Made by a program: the position numbers and the translations under genes. Positions 1-10,830 of a stretch of DNA of 64,000 bases are shown piece after piece; within the stretch, counting starts at the first letter, position 1, and each line of letters begins with the position of its first letter. The DNA is from Pyrus communis (Eukaryota; Streptophyta; Magnoliopsida; Rosales; Rosaceae): positions 19,644,053-19,708,052 of the forward strand of contig NC_084816.1 of the NCBI RefSeq assembly GCF_963583255.1. Reading direction: 5' to 3'. The notes under the pieces were generated by a model, which had not been told where the DNA came from, searched no databases, and saw only the letters and a program-made list of their open reading frames with translations.

Positions 1-2243
1 TGCGGAAGGCAAGGAAGTGTAAGTTTATATGGTTTCAAATTCAATATCATGGTGTCGTTTTTGATCTCCTTGCACACTTTGAACTAAGAATGTGAGTTCT
101 TCCAGATCCAGTGATGAGATTGTACGTCCAAGGGTTCCTCTAGAAGCATGCCTTGCAAGCTTTTCATCTCCCGAAGAGATACAGGATTTTTACAGCACTG
201 GTTTGAAGGCCAAGACAACGGCTGTGAAGTAAGCTTTCTGATTGCTGGTGTCAAATTATTTTTAAGTTATGTTATTTTCGTCTGCTAAAGGCTGATTGAT
301 GGACAAGAATGCATGTGGAGGACTTGAAGTTATTTGGATAAACAAAATGATGGAGCTGTCCACTAATTTTGGTTAATTCTGTTCCACTACAAGTTAAGAT
401 GTTTAGGAAGGAAAATTGGTTAATTCTGTTCCACTACAAGTTAAGATGTTCTTTTATCATGTATTTCCGAACTGTTAACTAAGCATGTCTTGAATAATCT
501 TGATGCCTACTGAAAAATTATATTTTCTTTCTTAAATCTATTTTAATACATTGCAGGAGTGCAGGTCTAACTTCGTTCCCTGATTATCTGGTGTTGCACA
601 TGCGAAAGTTTGTAATGGAAGTGGGCTGGGTGCCGAAAAAACTTGGTATTTTCTGCTGGGTTCCTAAATTGTTATGCATTAATACTTCTGGTTTTTTATA
701 GGCTTCTCATTGTTTTCTGTATCCGTCTCTGCAGATGTATATATAGATGTTCCTGATATCATAGATATCAGTCACATGCGCAGCAAGGGACTCCAACCTG
801 GTGAAGAGTTGTTGCCGGAGGGTGGTATGTGTTACAATTTTATTTTCCCAATGTCTTATTGAATATTTTTTGGAGAAATTGTAAAAACTTCTCGATGGTG
901 CCTGCATATGTTTGTGGATGTTCCCTTAAGTGCATTTTACGTGGAATTTTCACTCAAATTGTAGTGCATTTCAGTGGATCTTTGTATTGTCATATCATAA
1001 TTAAACCTAAGTACTCTCATATTTTGGAAGTCTATGAACTTGCAGCCAAACAAAAGTGTTAAAATCACGTTTTTAGCATGTAATTGCATTATGCTCCTTA
1101 GACATGTCCTTTACTAATTGAATTTAGAAAATGTGCAAGCACCACGAGAGTCTCTTTTGCATATTTTGGTCTTTTATGGTATTTGCATACATGCGCTTGG
1201 CTAATTTAAAATGATATTTGTGCTTCTCTCTGAATTATGCGTTGACTAGACTATTCAGTTTCAGGGGAAGAGGAGGAACCAAATGAGCCTGTTGCCGACG
1301 AGAGTATTGTTTTCCAGCTTGTTTCGATGGGTTTTAATAATTTTCACTGTCAGAAGGCTGCCATTAACACGTCAAATACTGGAGTGGAAGAGGCAATGAA
1401 TTGGCTACTTTCTCACATGGATGATGCAGGTAATGCAACAAGGTTCTTGCCAGAATGTCTTTCATCTCAGAAAGTAGTCATCTTTCTAGCAAGAGTTAGC
1501 TTTTGAGCTGTGAGCTGTTATGTTTAGGGAACAAAATGATACTGATGCACTCTTCCATTTGCAGATATAGATGCTCCCATTTCTCAAGGGGGACACAGTG
1601 CGGTTGACCAATCAAAAGTTGATATGTTGATTTCATTTGGTTTTCAAGAAGACACTGCTCGGAAGGCACTGAAAGCATCGGTAAAACTTTTGAGGAGCTC
1701 CTTTTTATTTCTAGAATAGGCAGCTGTTTGTGTATTTGTCTAACTACAGAAGATTTTGGTAACCTTTGCTTATCTTTAAATTATGTATATTTGACAGGGT
1801 GGTGACATCGAGAAAGCCACGGATTGGATATTCAACAATCCTGATGCTTCTGCTTCATCGGACATGGATGCGACAACATCTGACACTGCACCTACTGCGG
1901 TTGATGCTGGACTGCCTGATGGAGCAGGGAGTAAGTATCTTAGACCTCTGATAAATGTATATATGTGATGCATATGTGATACGTGTTAAACAGTAATTAC
2001 ATGAAGACATCCGATGTGTTCAATTTTAGGGTTTTGAGAACTGTTGTCGCTTGGTTCTATGCAGGATATAGACTCATTGGAATTGTAAGCCACATCGGAA
2101 CATCTACTCAATGTGGTCATTATGTTGCTCACATCTTGAAAGATGGCAGATGGGTTATTTTCAATGACGACAAAGTTGGAGCTTCCGTTAATCCTCCCAA
2201 GGACATGGGATACCTTTACTTCTTTGAGAGACTTAGTAGTTAA
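1..2243 (+). CDS. UBP14: Ubiquitin carboxyl-terminal hydrolase 14-like (UBP14/USP5 family), 3' part
   Basis: This is the C-terminal ~300 residues of a UBP14/isopeptidase-T deubiquitinase, the family that disassembles free polyubiquitin chains. Exons that splice in frame: 1-18, 106-228, 557-645, 735-824, 1265-1429, 1565-1680, 1798-1930, 2065-2243, all with GT...AG introns. The last exon ends at TAA 2241-2243. Seen in order: a linker segment beginning [13 protein letters not shown], the core piece [15 protein letters not shown]1 in exon 5 ([11 protein letters not shown] to [10 protein letters not shown]), UBA2 across exons 6-7 ([10 protein letters not shown] to [11 protein letters not shown]), and the His box CGHYVAHI with FNDDKV in exon 8. 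UBAs placed between the Cys and His boxes are the family hallmark. The zinc-finger UBP domain and catalytic Cys lie upstream of the window. No internal stop or frameshift is seen, so the gene is probably functional. Confidence 0.93.
371..450 (+). repeat. 33-bp direct repeat inside a UBP14 intron
   Basis: A 33-base segment starting GGTTAATTCTGTTCC occurs at 371-403 and again, apparently identical, at 418-450, a period of 47. It lies in the intron between the exons ending at 228 and starting at 557, so it does not affect the protein. It looks like a recent local duplication. Confidence 0.85.
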
Positions 2244-2625
2244 GTTGAGGGACACCACATTTGTCGACACTGGAAGATGAGACCGGAGATGTTCAAAGGT
2301 GTAAAAGAGGCAGTGCAGGAATTTGCTGAAACTGCGTAATTTTGCCAATATGCTGGGGGATGGTGTTTGAATTTGCTACATAGATTCATGCCAATTGCTG
2401 AGGTTCCGCATTCGGATTTAGCCAAGTTTCTTTTTTTTTTTTTTTTTTATTTTCTTTCTTTCCCCCTCTTCTAAACATATTGAAGTTCTTGTACTTAAGA
2501 AATTTTTTACGAACGGTAACATGTACAAGGACCATCTTGAAGTCCATTCTTATTTTTGTTGGGTCATTAAGTAGTGTTTTTGTTTGGTACACAATTATAT
2601 TATATATATATATATATATATTAAA
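2244..2625 (+). other. UBP14 3' UTR and flanking AT microsatellite
   Basis: Non-coding sequence follows the UBP14 stop. It holds a T-tract at about 2430-2449 and an (AT)n microsatellite at about 2595-2622. The true polyadenylation site cannot be fixed by eye. No other gene is seen here. Confidence 0.55.
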
Positions 2626-2778
2626 TGTTTACTACAAGATCTTGAACTTCTTCGCACGTACATCCGCGCCATTATATGAGACTTATCACTTGTGTTGTAA
2701 TCCTGCACTCTAAATTTACTATGACACTTTATGAAGATTTAAAGTGTTCCAAAATAAGGCTAATGGCACTAGCTAACA

Positions 2779-2900
2779 TTAGCATAAATGGCTCAGTTGG
2801 TTAAAGCATTTGCTCAGGCATGCGAGGTCATGTGTTTGAATCTCTTTCTGTAGTTTAGTTAAATTTAACGTAGGTTATCCAATCATTTAAAAAAAATGAA
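2779..2900 (+). mobile_element. Probable tRNA-derived SINE
   Basis: The stretch opens with a tRNA-like block: an A-box-like TGGCTCAGTTGG at 2789-2800, then, 30 bases on, a B-box-like GTGTTTGAATC at 2831-2841. A non-tRNA tail ends in an A-rich run at about 2889-2896. Spacing and order fit an RNA polymerase III promoter of a SINE. No tRNA cloverleaf or anticodon stem can be drawn convincingly, so this is not a working tRNA gene. Target-site duplications were not resolved. Confidence 0.5.
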
Positions 2901-3558
2901 GAACTTTAAGGAAATGTAGGTCTAACATGAAAATAAGTTGATCTTGGATTCATTGTTTTAAACTCAAGTATAACTTAAAGCTTTAGCTTATTATTTAATA
3001 CTAAAATAGTCAGCTCTACACTTTTTTATTCGTGCAATCACTTTCCTCCTGATATCGCAGCCAACATTCAAATCGCTGACATGCTCCCTTCCCTTGATCT
3101 CTGCTTCCTCTTCGCCCTCGTCATAAACCTCATGCAGCCCGACTTCAAGCCAGCCGGCATGTATATTTCCCGAACTTTGGGTGGTATTGGGACCCCCTCG
3201 GTCCCAATGTACATCCTTCACTAATTGATATGATACTAAAACTTTATAATGCAATGTGAGGAACTAAAATTCTGTGATGTATTTAAAAGTCACCTAAGAC
3301 GTAATTAGCCTAAAACAAAATAATAAAACCATCATAAATCAAGTCAAGATTAACCATCGTATCAAGTATCAAGTCATTTTTCAAAAATACATAAATGATG
3401 AGATTCACGTGAATTTCAGATTACTTCAAAGCCCTAGCTAAAATCAGAGTGCAATATTAAAAAGTTCACACAAACTTTGATTCGCATGACTCATGAGCGA
3501 ACAAAATTCCTGCTTGCTACACAGCCTCCTCGTCTAATAATTATTAATAACGTTTTTC
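2901..3558. other. Intergenic stretch between UBP14 and MYB; no gene recognised
   Basis: AT-rich sequence. The + strand of about 3020-3225 is richer in GC and reads open for roughly 65 codons, and the - strand is also open at 2991-3254. Neither translation matches a family I recognise, and no splice or start context supports a gene. It could be a decayed gene fragment. Confidence 0.4.
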
Positions 3559-5326
3559 TCACAGAAGTTGGGTAACGTTTAAGTCATTGGGAATGTCATG
3601 ATACATATTTAAGATATTGCTGCAAAAACTATCCCTCTCATCTTCTGTGCAACAATTGGCATAGGTAGTGGTGGCCGGACTTGAGGAAGGTGTTGATAGC
3701 AGCGAACCAAAACTACACATATTTTGAAAGCTTTGATTATTAACGTTATCAGAAATGCACGCCGGCTGGTAATCTTGTCCTGGAATATTATGGCTAATGA
3801 TTGACTCGTAGTAAGAGTCATACGAGCCCACCTGGTTTGTTATTATAGGAACAAAACTACTCTGATCGGCTCCATTTGTAGAACAAGGGTGGCCAAAATC
3901 AGTGATAAGGGGTTGGTTTAGAAATGGGACAATATTTGGGAGCTGGCTTGATTGAAATTGGTTTTGATCATTGTTTTGTAAAAGGGAAAGTGGGTTTTGT
4001 TGAGCATGATTCTTTGAAGGAAATTCAGGATACGATGATTGCGGTCTGCGTTGGCTTGATAACAAAGTAGCGGTTAAGTTGAGGAGCTCTGGATCCATTA
4101 TAGGTCCAATACTGAGCAGATTCGGAATATTAAGCTGCAAATTATCTGACGATGAGTTACAAAGGGTTGATGAGAGAAGGGAGGTGAGTTCAAGAAGATC
4201 GAGACGAGGAGTATGAGTGACAGGATCAATCCCCATTTTTAATAGCCTCTTTCTGATATGTGTGTTCCAATAGTTCTTGATCTCATTATCTGTTCTTCCT
4301 GGCAAGCGAGAAGCAATGGTAGACCACCTAGATAGAAAGAGATCATCTTAATTAGCTTATAGTAAAGTACTGAAATGAAAAATTGGCATTGACTTGTACA
4401 CTACTTTTGTCCACTCTTCAATCAAGACTTATCTAAATATGGCTTAGCTTAAATTGACAGTGTGATGACATAAAATGTCCTAAGCTCCCTTCTTGATACA
4501 TAGCGACAAACCTAATCTTTATAAATTAAAAGATTTATGCAGTAGACAAAAGTTCTTTTTTTTTTTTTTTTTAATTTTAAATTTATTATTATTAAGGGGT
4601 GGGGGAGGATTCGAAACGATTACAATAATTTAGGAAAATGGGAAGTTTTGACTCAGGATGCATGAGTGGAAACCCGGAACCCTTTCCATTAGGATATGAG
4701 ACCACATGCCAACAAAAGTTCAAAATTGTTTTGGATAAAAATCAGTTAAAAGAAATTTTTTTTTTTCAATGGACTGAAACAAAACATGAAACCTAGAACT
4801 TTGTCCACTCGGATATGAGACCACACGCATGAGTAGAATGTTTTTGATAAAATGGAAAACTAAAACATGAACAACAAAATTTTAGTAAGATATTTTCTAG
4901 TGTATATGTACGTACTTGTTTCCCAAAACACTGTGTAACTGTATTATGGTCTCTTCTTCTTCCAATGAGAACCTCCCTCTCTTAATATCAGGTCTTAAAT
5001 AGTTTGCCCACCGAAGGCGACAACTCTTTCCACACCTTTTCAGTCCTATACACAAAACAATAAATGACCAGGAAACGTCACAAACTTAGTGAATTATTTG
5101 TACTTAATTCAATTATATATAATTAAACATGGAACAATCCACCATGAAAGAAAATTTAAGACGTGATGATTACTAATTTGTAATAAAACTAACCTGCATT
5201 CTTGGGGACGGTTCGCCATCTCCCATGCCCGTGTTTCTGAATGTAATGAACGAGTTTATGATCTTCCTCCGGAGTCCATGGACCCTTTTTCAATCCATTC
5301 GTCTCACAACAAGGAATTTTCCCCAT
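3559..5326 (-). CDS. R2R3-MYB transcription factor, subgroup 11-like (MYB102/MYB41/MYB74 type)
   Basis: Nuclear DNA-binding regulator of 343 residues in three exons: 5194-5326, 4916-5045 and 3559-4327. The 133-bp and 130-bp first exons are the classic R2R3-MYB sizes, and both introns have GT-AG ends. Start ATG is 5326-5324 ([17 protein letters not shown]), stop TGA 3561-3559. R2 is about residues 14-63 with W17, W37, W57. R3 is about 66-114 with F70, W89, W108. The subgroup motif [14 protein letters not shown] follows R3, and the C-terminus has LLSTPSSSP and [12 protein letters not shown], both typical of the MYB102/MYB41/MYB49/MYB74 clade. Known members act in wound, osmotic and ABA responses and in suberin or cuticle control; that role here is inference. 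The frame is intact. Confidence 0.93.
4540..4800. other. T-tract and old repeat fragment in MYB intron 2
   Basis: The 588-base second intron of the MYB gene has a long T run at 4555-4572. It is followed by a GGGTGGGGGAGGATTCGAA segment and a phrase resembling GGATATGAGACCACA, which appears twice (near 4693 and 4812). This is the look of an old dispersed repeat rather than coding sequence. Confidence 0.4.
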
Positions 5327-5424
5327 AATATTAGTTGGTCAAGAAAAAGTTAATCTATGTTTGGAAGAGAGAGAGAGAGGAGAAGCAAAAGAGCAGAAAT
5401 GTTGCTGTAGGGGAAGTGTTAAGG

Positions 5425-5438
5425 TGTATATAAATATA
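5425..5438 (-). promoter_or_regulatory. Candidate TATA box of the MYB gene
   Basis: On the minus strand this reads GTATATTTATATAC, about 100 bases upstream of the MYB start codon. Position and sequence suit a core promoter. A GA-rich stretch, likely 5' UTR, lies between it and the ATG. Inferred from sequence only. Confidence 0.5.
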
Positions 5439-5674
5439 CAATAAGGGAGCAAAGCAAGCGAAGCAAATTGGGAAGTCAATGGGGTTCGGTACCACCCTAG
5501 CTTGTTCACCATTCCAACGAGACGTGTCCTGTTAGAAGGACAAGTATATGTTATATAATCACCTCTCTTAATCAATGAGGCCACGTAAGCTGCATGCAAG
5601 ATTATGCTGCCTAATATTACGTTCCTAAATATTAACAAAAAAAGAAGAAGAAAGTACTATACTACTAGGGTGTA

Positions 5675-5958
5675 TGTGACATCCCACATCGCCTAGGGGA
5701 GTGATCCTTAAATGTATATTCCCATCTCTACCTAGCACGAGGCCTTTTGGGAGCTCACTGGCTTCGGGTTCCATAGGAACTCCGAAGTTAAGCGAGAAGG
5801 GGGCTAGAGCAATCCCATGATGGGTGACCCACTGAGAAGTTGCTCGTGAGTTCCCAAAAACAAAACCGTGAGGGAATGGTAAGCCCAAAGCGGACAATAT
5901 CGTGCTACGGTGGTGGAGCGGGCCCGGGAAGTGGTCTCGCCCGGGCCGGGATGTGACA
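5675..5958 (+). repeat. Cassandra 5' LTR
   Basis: Starts TGTGACATCCC and ends GGATGTGACA. The 5S-like part is about 5742-5858, with the pol III control region CCGAAGTTAAGCG near 5782 and GATGGGTGACCC near 5819-5830. These match 5S rRNA boxes A and C. Confidence 0.93.
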
Positions 5959-6029
5959 AATTGGTATCAGAGCCAATCCCTGGTCGGAAATGTGCCGACG
6001 AGGACGTCGGGCCCCTAAGGGGGGTGGAT

Positions 6030-6313
6030 TGTAACATCCCACATCGCCCAGGGGAGTGATCCTTAAATGTATATTCCCATCCTTACCTAGCACGAGGCCT
6101 TTTGGGAGCTCACTGGCTTCGGATTCCGTTGGAACTCCGAAGTTAAGCGAGAAGGGGGCTAGAGCAATCCCAAGATGGGTGACCCACTGGGAAGTTGCTC
6201 GTGAGTTCCCAAAAACAAAACCGTGAGGGAATGGTAAGCCCAAAGCGGACAATATCGTGCTACGGTGGTGGAGCGGGCCCGGGAAGTGGTCCATCCCGGG
6301 CCGGGATGTGACA
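6030..6313 (+). repeat. Cassandra 3' LTR
   Basis: Same length as the 5' LTR. Starts TGTAACATCCC and ends GGATGTGACA. It carries the second 5S-like domain (box A region near 6136, GATGGGTGACCC near 6174-6185). A few substitutions separate it from the 5' copy. Confidence 0.93.
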
Positions 6314-6318
6314 GTGTA

Positions 6319-7734
6319 CGTATTGATAAACTTTGTAACTCAAGCATGGTCCATCACCAATATCATTGATATTGTTTCAAATTTATTACCTATTATTAAG
6401 TGTTGAGTTTTATCACAAAGCCATCTAAGGGATGGAAACTCCCATATATTAATTGAAGAATATTTTATCATAATGTGTGATCTATTCTCCAACACGTATG
6501 AAATTGTTCTCAAATAACTAAATGACTACTTCACATAAGATTGTTATAAAGAGCATTTTTGGTTGTTTACAAACACGAGTTACTTAGGGTACGTGGGTCG
6601 GGTAAAATTGATAAATAGAGAACTTATTCCTTCGAATATGGAGTGGCAAAAGCTCGATCACCAATATTAGTTCATTTTTTTATTTTTTTTAAGCAACGAT
6701 ATATTGATATTTCAAACATTTGGTGTGCAGAAAATAATTCCTTGAAGAAATGAAAAAAAATGAAGAATCAAGATGGAATCGAGAATCAAGATTCAAGATT
6801 CGAAGATGTAGAATGGAAGCAGTAGATACCAAGATTGATCAATCACCGAGCGATTAGCTTTTTTGGTGAAGATATTATGAAGCAAATTGAGGTTCTACCA
6901 TAAATCAATTGACAATGTGAGGAGTAGCACAACCTCTTACAAGTCTTTGCATGATTTGGTCGCTCCCCGACGTGGGACTTAATCCTCACATTCTCACAAA
7001 TTTGTTCACCGTAAATTATTTTGGTTCTTTCGAAAAAACTGTCAATTTCCTAGTTAAATAATCACATGACTTAAAATAGCAACTGGAACTACAAATATAA
7101 TAGAAATATATTCAACATCTAACTGTCCATGCTCGCACAATAAAGCATGTCAATATTATTCAACCTCGAGGTACTTTGACCAGCTGGATTTTATCCAAAT
7201 TAAAGTCGTTAACAGTCTGCGTGTGACACATTAAGATCCTTTTCCCTTGTAATGTCTATTATCACAATTAGTAGCTGTCACCAAAATCATGTCACCACGT
7301 TATCCCCCACCGACGAAATCGTAGACTGCTACAGAGAACATTACATCTTATATAGCCAGATTCCAGGCAGTACCAGTTTCACGCATGCATGCATGCATGC
7401 ATGCATGTATGTCTCCCAGCCTTCAAGCCTATCAGCTGCAATTTGTTATTTCTTCATTATGTTTGGCCTCGTTTGGTACGAAGAATTAGATTACAATGGA
7501 TACATCACTGTTTATAAGTTATTTTAAAGAAAGAAATTGAAAAATATGGCTAATTTAGAAGTAGAAGATAGATTACTAAAAAGCTTTAACGTTTTCAGCC
7601 AAGCCAAACTTGGCTCCGCCCTTCCATTTGATTGTCTGCAAGTATTGTTTGGAAGATTTTATGTCTTATCAAAAGATATCATCGTATATTTCATACTATA
7701 AAATGTATTTACGTTAATGGGATGAATTTGATTG
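6319..7734. other. Intergenic DNA with a (GCAT)n microsatellite; no gene recognised
   Basis: No coding region can be supported. A (GCAT)n tract at about 7383-7410 is the only ordered sequence; it also creates a run of CATGCATG (RY-type) motifs. A 91-codon open frame across it (7252-7527) lacks any family signature. Confidence 0.6.
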
Positions 7735-8315
7735 GGGTTATTTAACTTTAATCCTTGAAAAAGATTAAAATTTAATAAAAATATGGTATTAGATTACATA
7801 TCCATTATAGTTCCTTTATGTGTCCTTAATTCAGATTAATTAATGTGTAATTTATTCAATGTCTAAAATTATTAATATACACATTTTAATTTATTTTTTT
7901 GTCCAAAAAAAGTTTTTTTTATTTTAAATTTATTAATTTTATCTAACAATCTTTAAACTTGAAAGACTCAATTAATGTAAATGTTACTACCCAAATGTAT
8001 GTACCAAAATATTTGTTCCGTAATGTATTATATTAAATTAATGTACCTAAATGTTAGTACCGAAATGTATATACCGAAATGTACGCACTGAAATATATGT
8101 ACCAAAATGTATGCACTGAAATGTTAGTACCAAAATATATTATACTAAATTAATGAGCCGAAATGAAATATAATACATTAAAATTAGGAAGAGAAAGAAA
8201 AAAAATTAAAACAAAAAAAAATATAATTAATAAATGAGGTGATTAATGTATCAAGGGACTAAAATTAGATTTTGATCTTACTCATAATATTAGTCTAAAA
8301 GTCATCTTTACTAAG
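7735..8315. repeat. Dispersed AT-rich repeat, copy 1 (second copy at 58582)
   Basis: This stretch aligns by eye over its whole length with 58582-59325. Shared landmarks in order are GTGTCCTTAATTCA, CAAACTTGAAAGACTCA (one base different here), an internal array of units like AATGTATGTACCGAAATG, and AATAAATGAGGTGATTAATG near the end. The two ends are loosely complementary, suggesting a non-autonomous DNA transposon with poor terminal inverted repeats. It has no coding capacity. Confidence 0.6.
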
Positions 8316-10348
8316 GATTAGAATGAAGTTTCCTAAATTTTTCTTGAATGTACATTTTAAATTAATAATCTAATTAACAATGAAAGAGAAATTATTGTTT
8401 TTGTTTACACAGATAAATGTAACACTTTTTTCACTCCTTATATATATTATTCATTCATAATTTCTTGCAATTAAATAACAAAATGAGACATATACAGAAC
8501 AATATATCAAAAAGTTAAAAACTGATCAGAAAGAAAATTCTGCATGTGAAAATGGAATGACAAGTAGCATGTATACATAGCATTGTCATTGTACAGTGAA
8601 GTTTGGAGAAGTTTGAAAGCACGTCAATAAAAATATATAATAAAAGGTGAAGATGGAGAGATCTCTGTATGCGGTCAAGGATTCTTGTCACCCTTGTTCA
8701 AAACTGAACATAAACTTCTTACATATTTCTTTGACAAACATAAACATCTTCTACATCCATATCGCAATTTACTCCTCACATTTAGCTTGCATAAAGAGAA
8801 CTATACGGCTCAAGATTTGAGTACTTACAAGTTATACACACCTAGTAGATAGCTACAGTGTGAAAAATGATAACTATGAAAGTTAAATTAACTAGTGAGG
8901 CAGTGTGTAGTGTACAATTACTAAACAATTATTTTCATATATATATATATATATATATATTTCGAGTTTATTGCATACATTTCATATTTATATTGATGAG
9001 AAGATAATCCGAACTCAAATACAATGAAACAGACACTTTATCGACCTAACTCAAATCACAGCATAAAAATAATCTTTAACCAAAAGAACAGTAACTCACC
9101 AGTTGATGATTATGTAATTAGGAATCAATCAATTTATTCTGAAGATATCAATGGGCCCGGTATAATTATTTCAGTCAACCATTGGGTCATCATATTCTGA
9201 ACCTTTCACCTCATGGAACTCATAACCACTAATGCAATTAGGTCATCATATTGAGCATCCAATCAAACGAAAGTTGGTTCGTTAAAACCCCATTTGATGG
9301 TTTGATCTTTTGGGTCAGATCAAGAAGCAGGCGACAACTGGTTGTGATTTATTCATCTTCTTGATTTTAGTGAGGACTAAATAGTTCCTGTTTTGTAAAC
9401 TAAATAACATAAAAATTAATGATTGAATTATTATTTAAACGTTAATAAATATGTTCATTTTCTATTGATGACACATAATTTAGTATTATTTAAACGTTAA
9501 TAAATATGTTCATTTTCTATTGATGACACATAATTTGGTTTACAAATTTAATATATAAATTTAATCTCCATATCATTACTCTTTATAGAACTATCAATTT
9601 GGTCTTTTATATTTTGAAGTCATCTTTGTTTACTCTCCAAAAACTCTATTCCTCCTAGGGACTCGTGATGCATGTATAAAAGGATTAACCTTAACAAGAT
9701 AATCTAATTCAATATATCTACATGCATTTTCCACACTTTGTCTTGCTCGACCTAGCTCGCTGCCTCTTTTAAATATTCTATTCAGAAAACGAAAGACGAA
9801 TGCTTCTAGCTCCTAATATTACGATCTACAAAAGCAAAGACTTTGGACCAAGTTGGCTTTAATGGCTGGCAGCTAGCTAGCCTAACTTAGCAGACCCTTG
9901 AGGAGTATCAATCTTGTTAACATCTCGTAGCATGAATGCATGGTGACCAGACCAAGAGGTCTTCGTTCTAAAAATCCAAGGCGTCTTTTGGTGCATCTTT
10001 TGTTTCATTTGTAGGATTGTTGGTGATGCTTAAACTCACCAAATCGATAAACATATTGATGTTCTTTTTACGCAATAAAGATTTACATACAACTATAAAT
10101 ATCATTTATATTAAAGAATATTTTGCGGATGTGTTAATTTTATGTGTTCAAATATTTTATTATATAAAGTTATTACTGAATGGTGTTTCAAGGACCATAG
10201 AATCGTGGATTGTGTGTGGTCGGTCTCCTTTTGGATAGATACTTGTGACAGTTACCTAATCCGAAAGTTTTGGATCGAGAGAGAGCGATTAGTGGGTTAA
10301 CGTTGGTCGAATTTGTCTTCATCTGAATGATCAGAATTGAGAGCTTTG
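8316..10348. other. Intergenic DNA with AT microsatellite and a 55-bp tandem duplication
   Basis: AT-rich with no gene recognised. An (AT)n tract lies at about 8936-8960. A 55-bp unit (ATTATTTAAACGTTAATAAA...) is tandemly repeated at about 9430-9484 and 9485-9536, nearly identical. A 73-codon open frame at 10017-10238 has no recognisable domain. Confidence 0.55.
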
Positions 10349-10513
10349 CTACTTGAGATTACTGGAGCTACCGTTGCCCATGCGCGTTGCCATGCAAACG
10401 AGACTGCTCATCGTTTTGTCCGTTATGCCCTCTCCTCCCACTGTGTGCGCGCCTTGTTTAAAGAGTCACTAGATATCATTCTTGATGTTTTGTTCACTGA
10501 TGGCAGCATGTAA
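10349..10513 (+). pseudogene. C-terminal RNase H tail of a LINE or related RNase H-like gene
   Basis: A 54-codon open stretch ends in TAA at 10511-10513 and contains HARCHANETAHRFVRYAL followed by ALFKESLDIILDVLFTD. The pattern of a small residue run, N-x-x-AH, then an A-L tail and a hydrophobic end is the C-terminal part of the RVT_3-type RNase H domain common at the end of plant LINE ORF2. Upstream (about 10190-10348) the frame is broken. An AT-rich run follows downstream. The rest of the element is missing, so it is a 5'-truncated relic. Confidence 0.5.
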
Positions 10514-10735
10514 TTGTGCTGGAATCTTTTCTCAGCTTTTTGTATTTACTACTGCTTAAACATTTTACGATGAATATATATATAATGGAAGATTATATTC
10601 ACACAACTCAAATTACTTTTTCAACATTTTTTTCATTTTTTAATATTTTCTATCAAGTGTTAGTGGTGTGTAGAAAATATTAAAAAATAACAAAGTATAA
10701 CAAAAGTAATTTGTAGTGTGTAAATATAATTTCTG

Positions 10736-10775
<40 letters not shown>

Positions 10776-10792
10776 TGTAAATATAATTTATG

Positions 10793-10830
<38 letters not shown>

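Larger units (their letters stand above)
5675..6313 (+). mobile_element. Complete Cassandra-type TRIM retrotransposon
   Basis: A 639-bp element: 284-bp LTRs at 5675-5958 and 6030-6313, both ending TG...CA, with a 71-bp internal part. The internal part has a primer-binding site TGGTATCAGAGC (5962-5973, initiator-tRNA-Met type) and a purine tract AAGGGGGGTGGA (6017-6028). A perfect 5-bp target duplication GTGTA flanks it (5670-5674 and 6314-6318). Each LTR carries a 5S rRNA-like domain, the hallmark of Cassandra. It encodes no protein, so it must borrow enzymes from other elements. The LTRs differ at only a few visible positions, implying a fairly recent insertion about 350 bp upstream of the MYB start. 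It may therefore touch the MYB promoter. Confidence 0.95.

Noticed and set aside
2785..2845. tRNA gene
   Set aside because: A and B boxes are readable but degenerate, no cloverleaf forms, and an A-rich tail follows, so a SINE fits better.
5742..5858. 5S rRNA gene
   Set aside because: The match to 5S rRNA is real but partial, and it lies inside an LTR repeated at 6030-6313 with PBS, PPT and target duplication, so it is the Cassandra 5S-like domain, not a ribosomal gene.
5625..6347. Pro/Gly-rich minus-strand proteins in duplicate
   Set aside because: Both copies are the antisense reading of the Cassandra LTRs.
7383..7410. CRISPR-like or satellite array
   Set aside because: It is a simple (GCAT)n microsatellite with no spacers.
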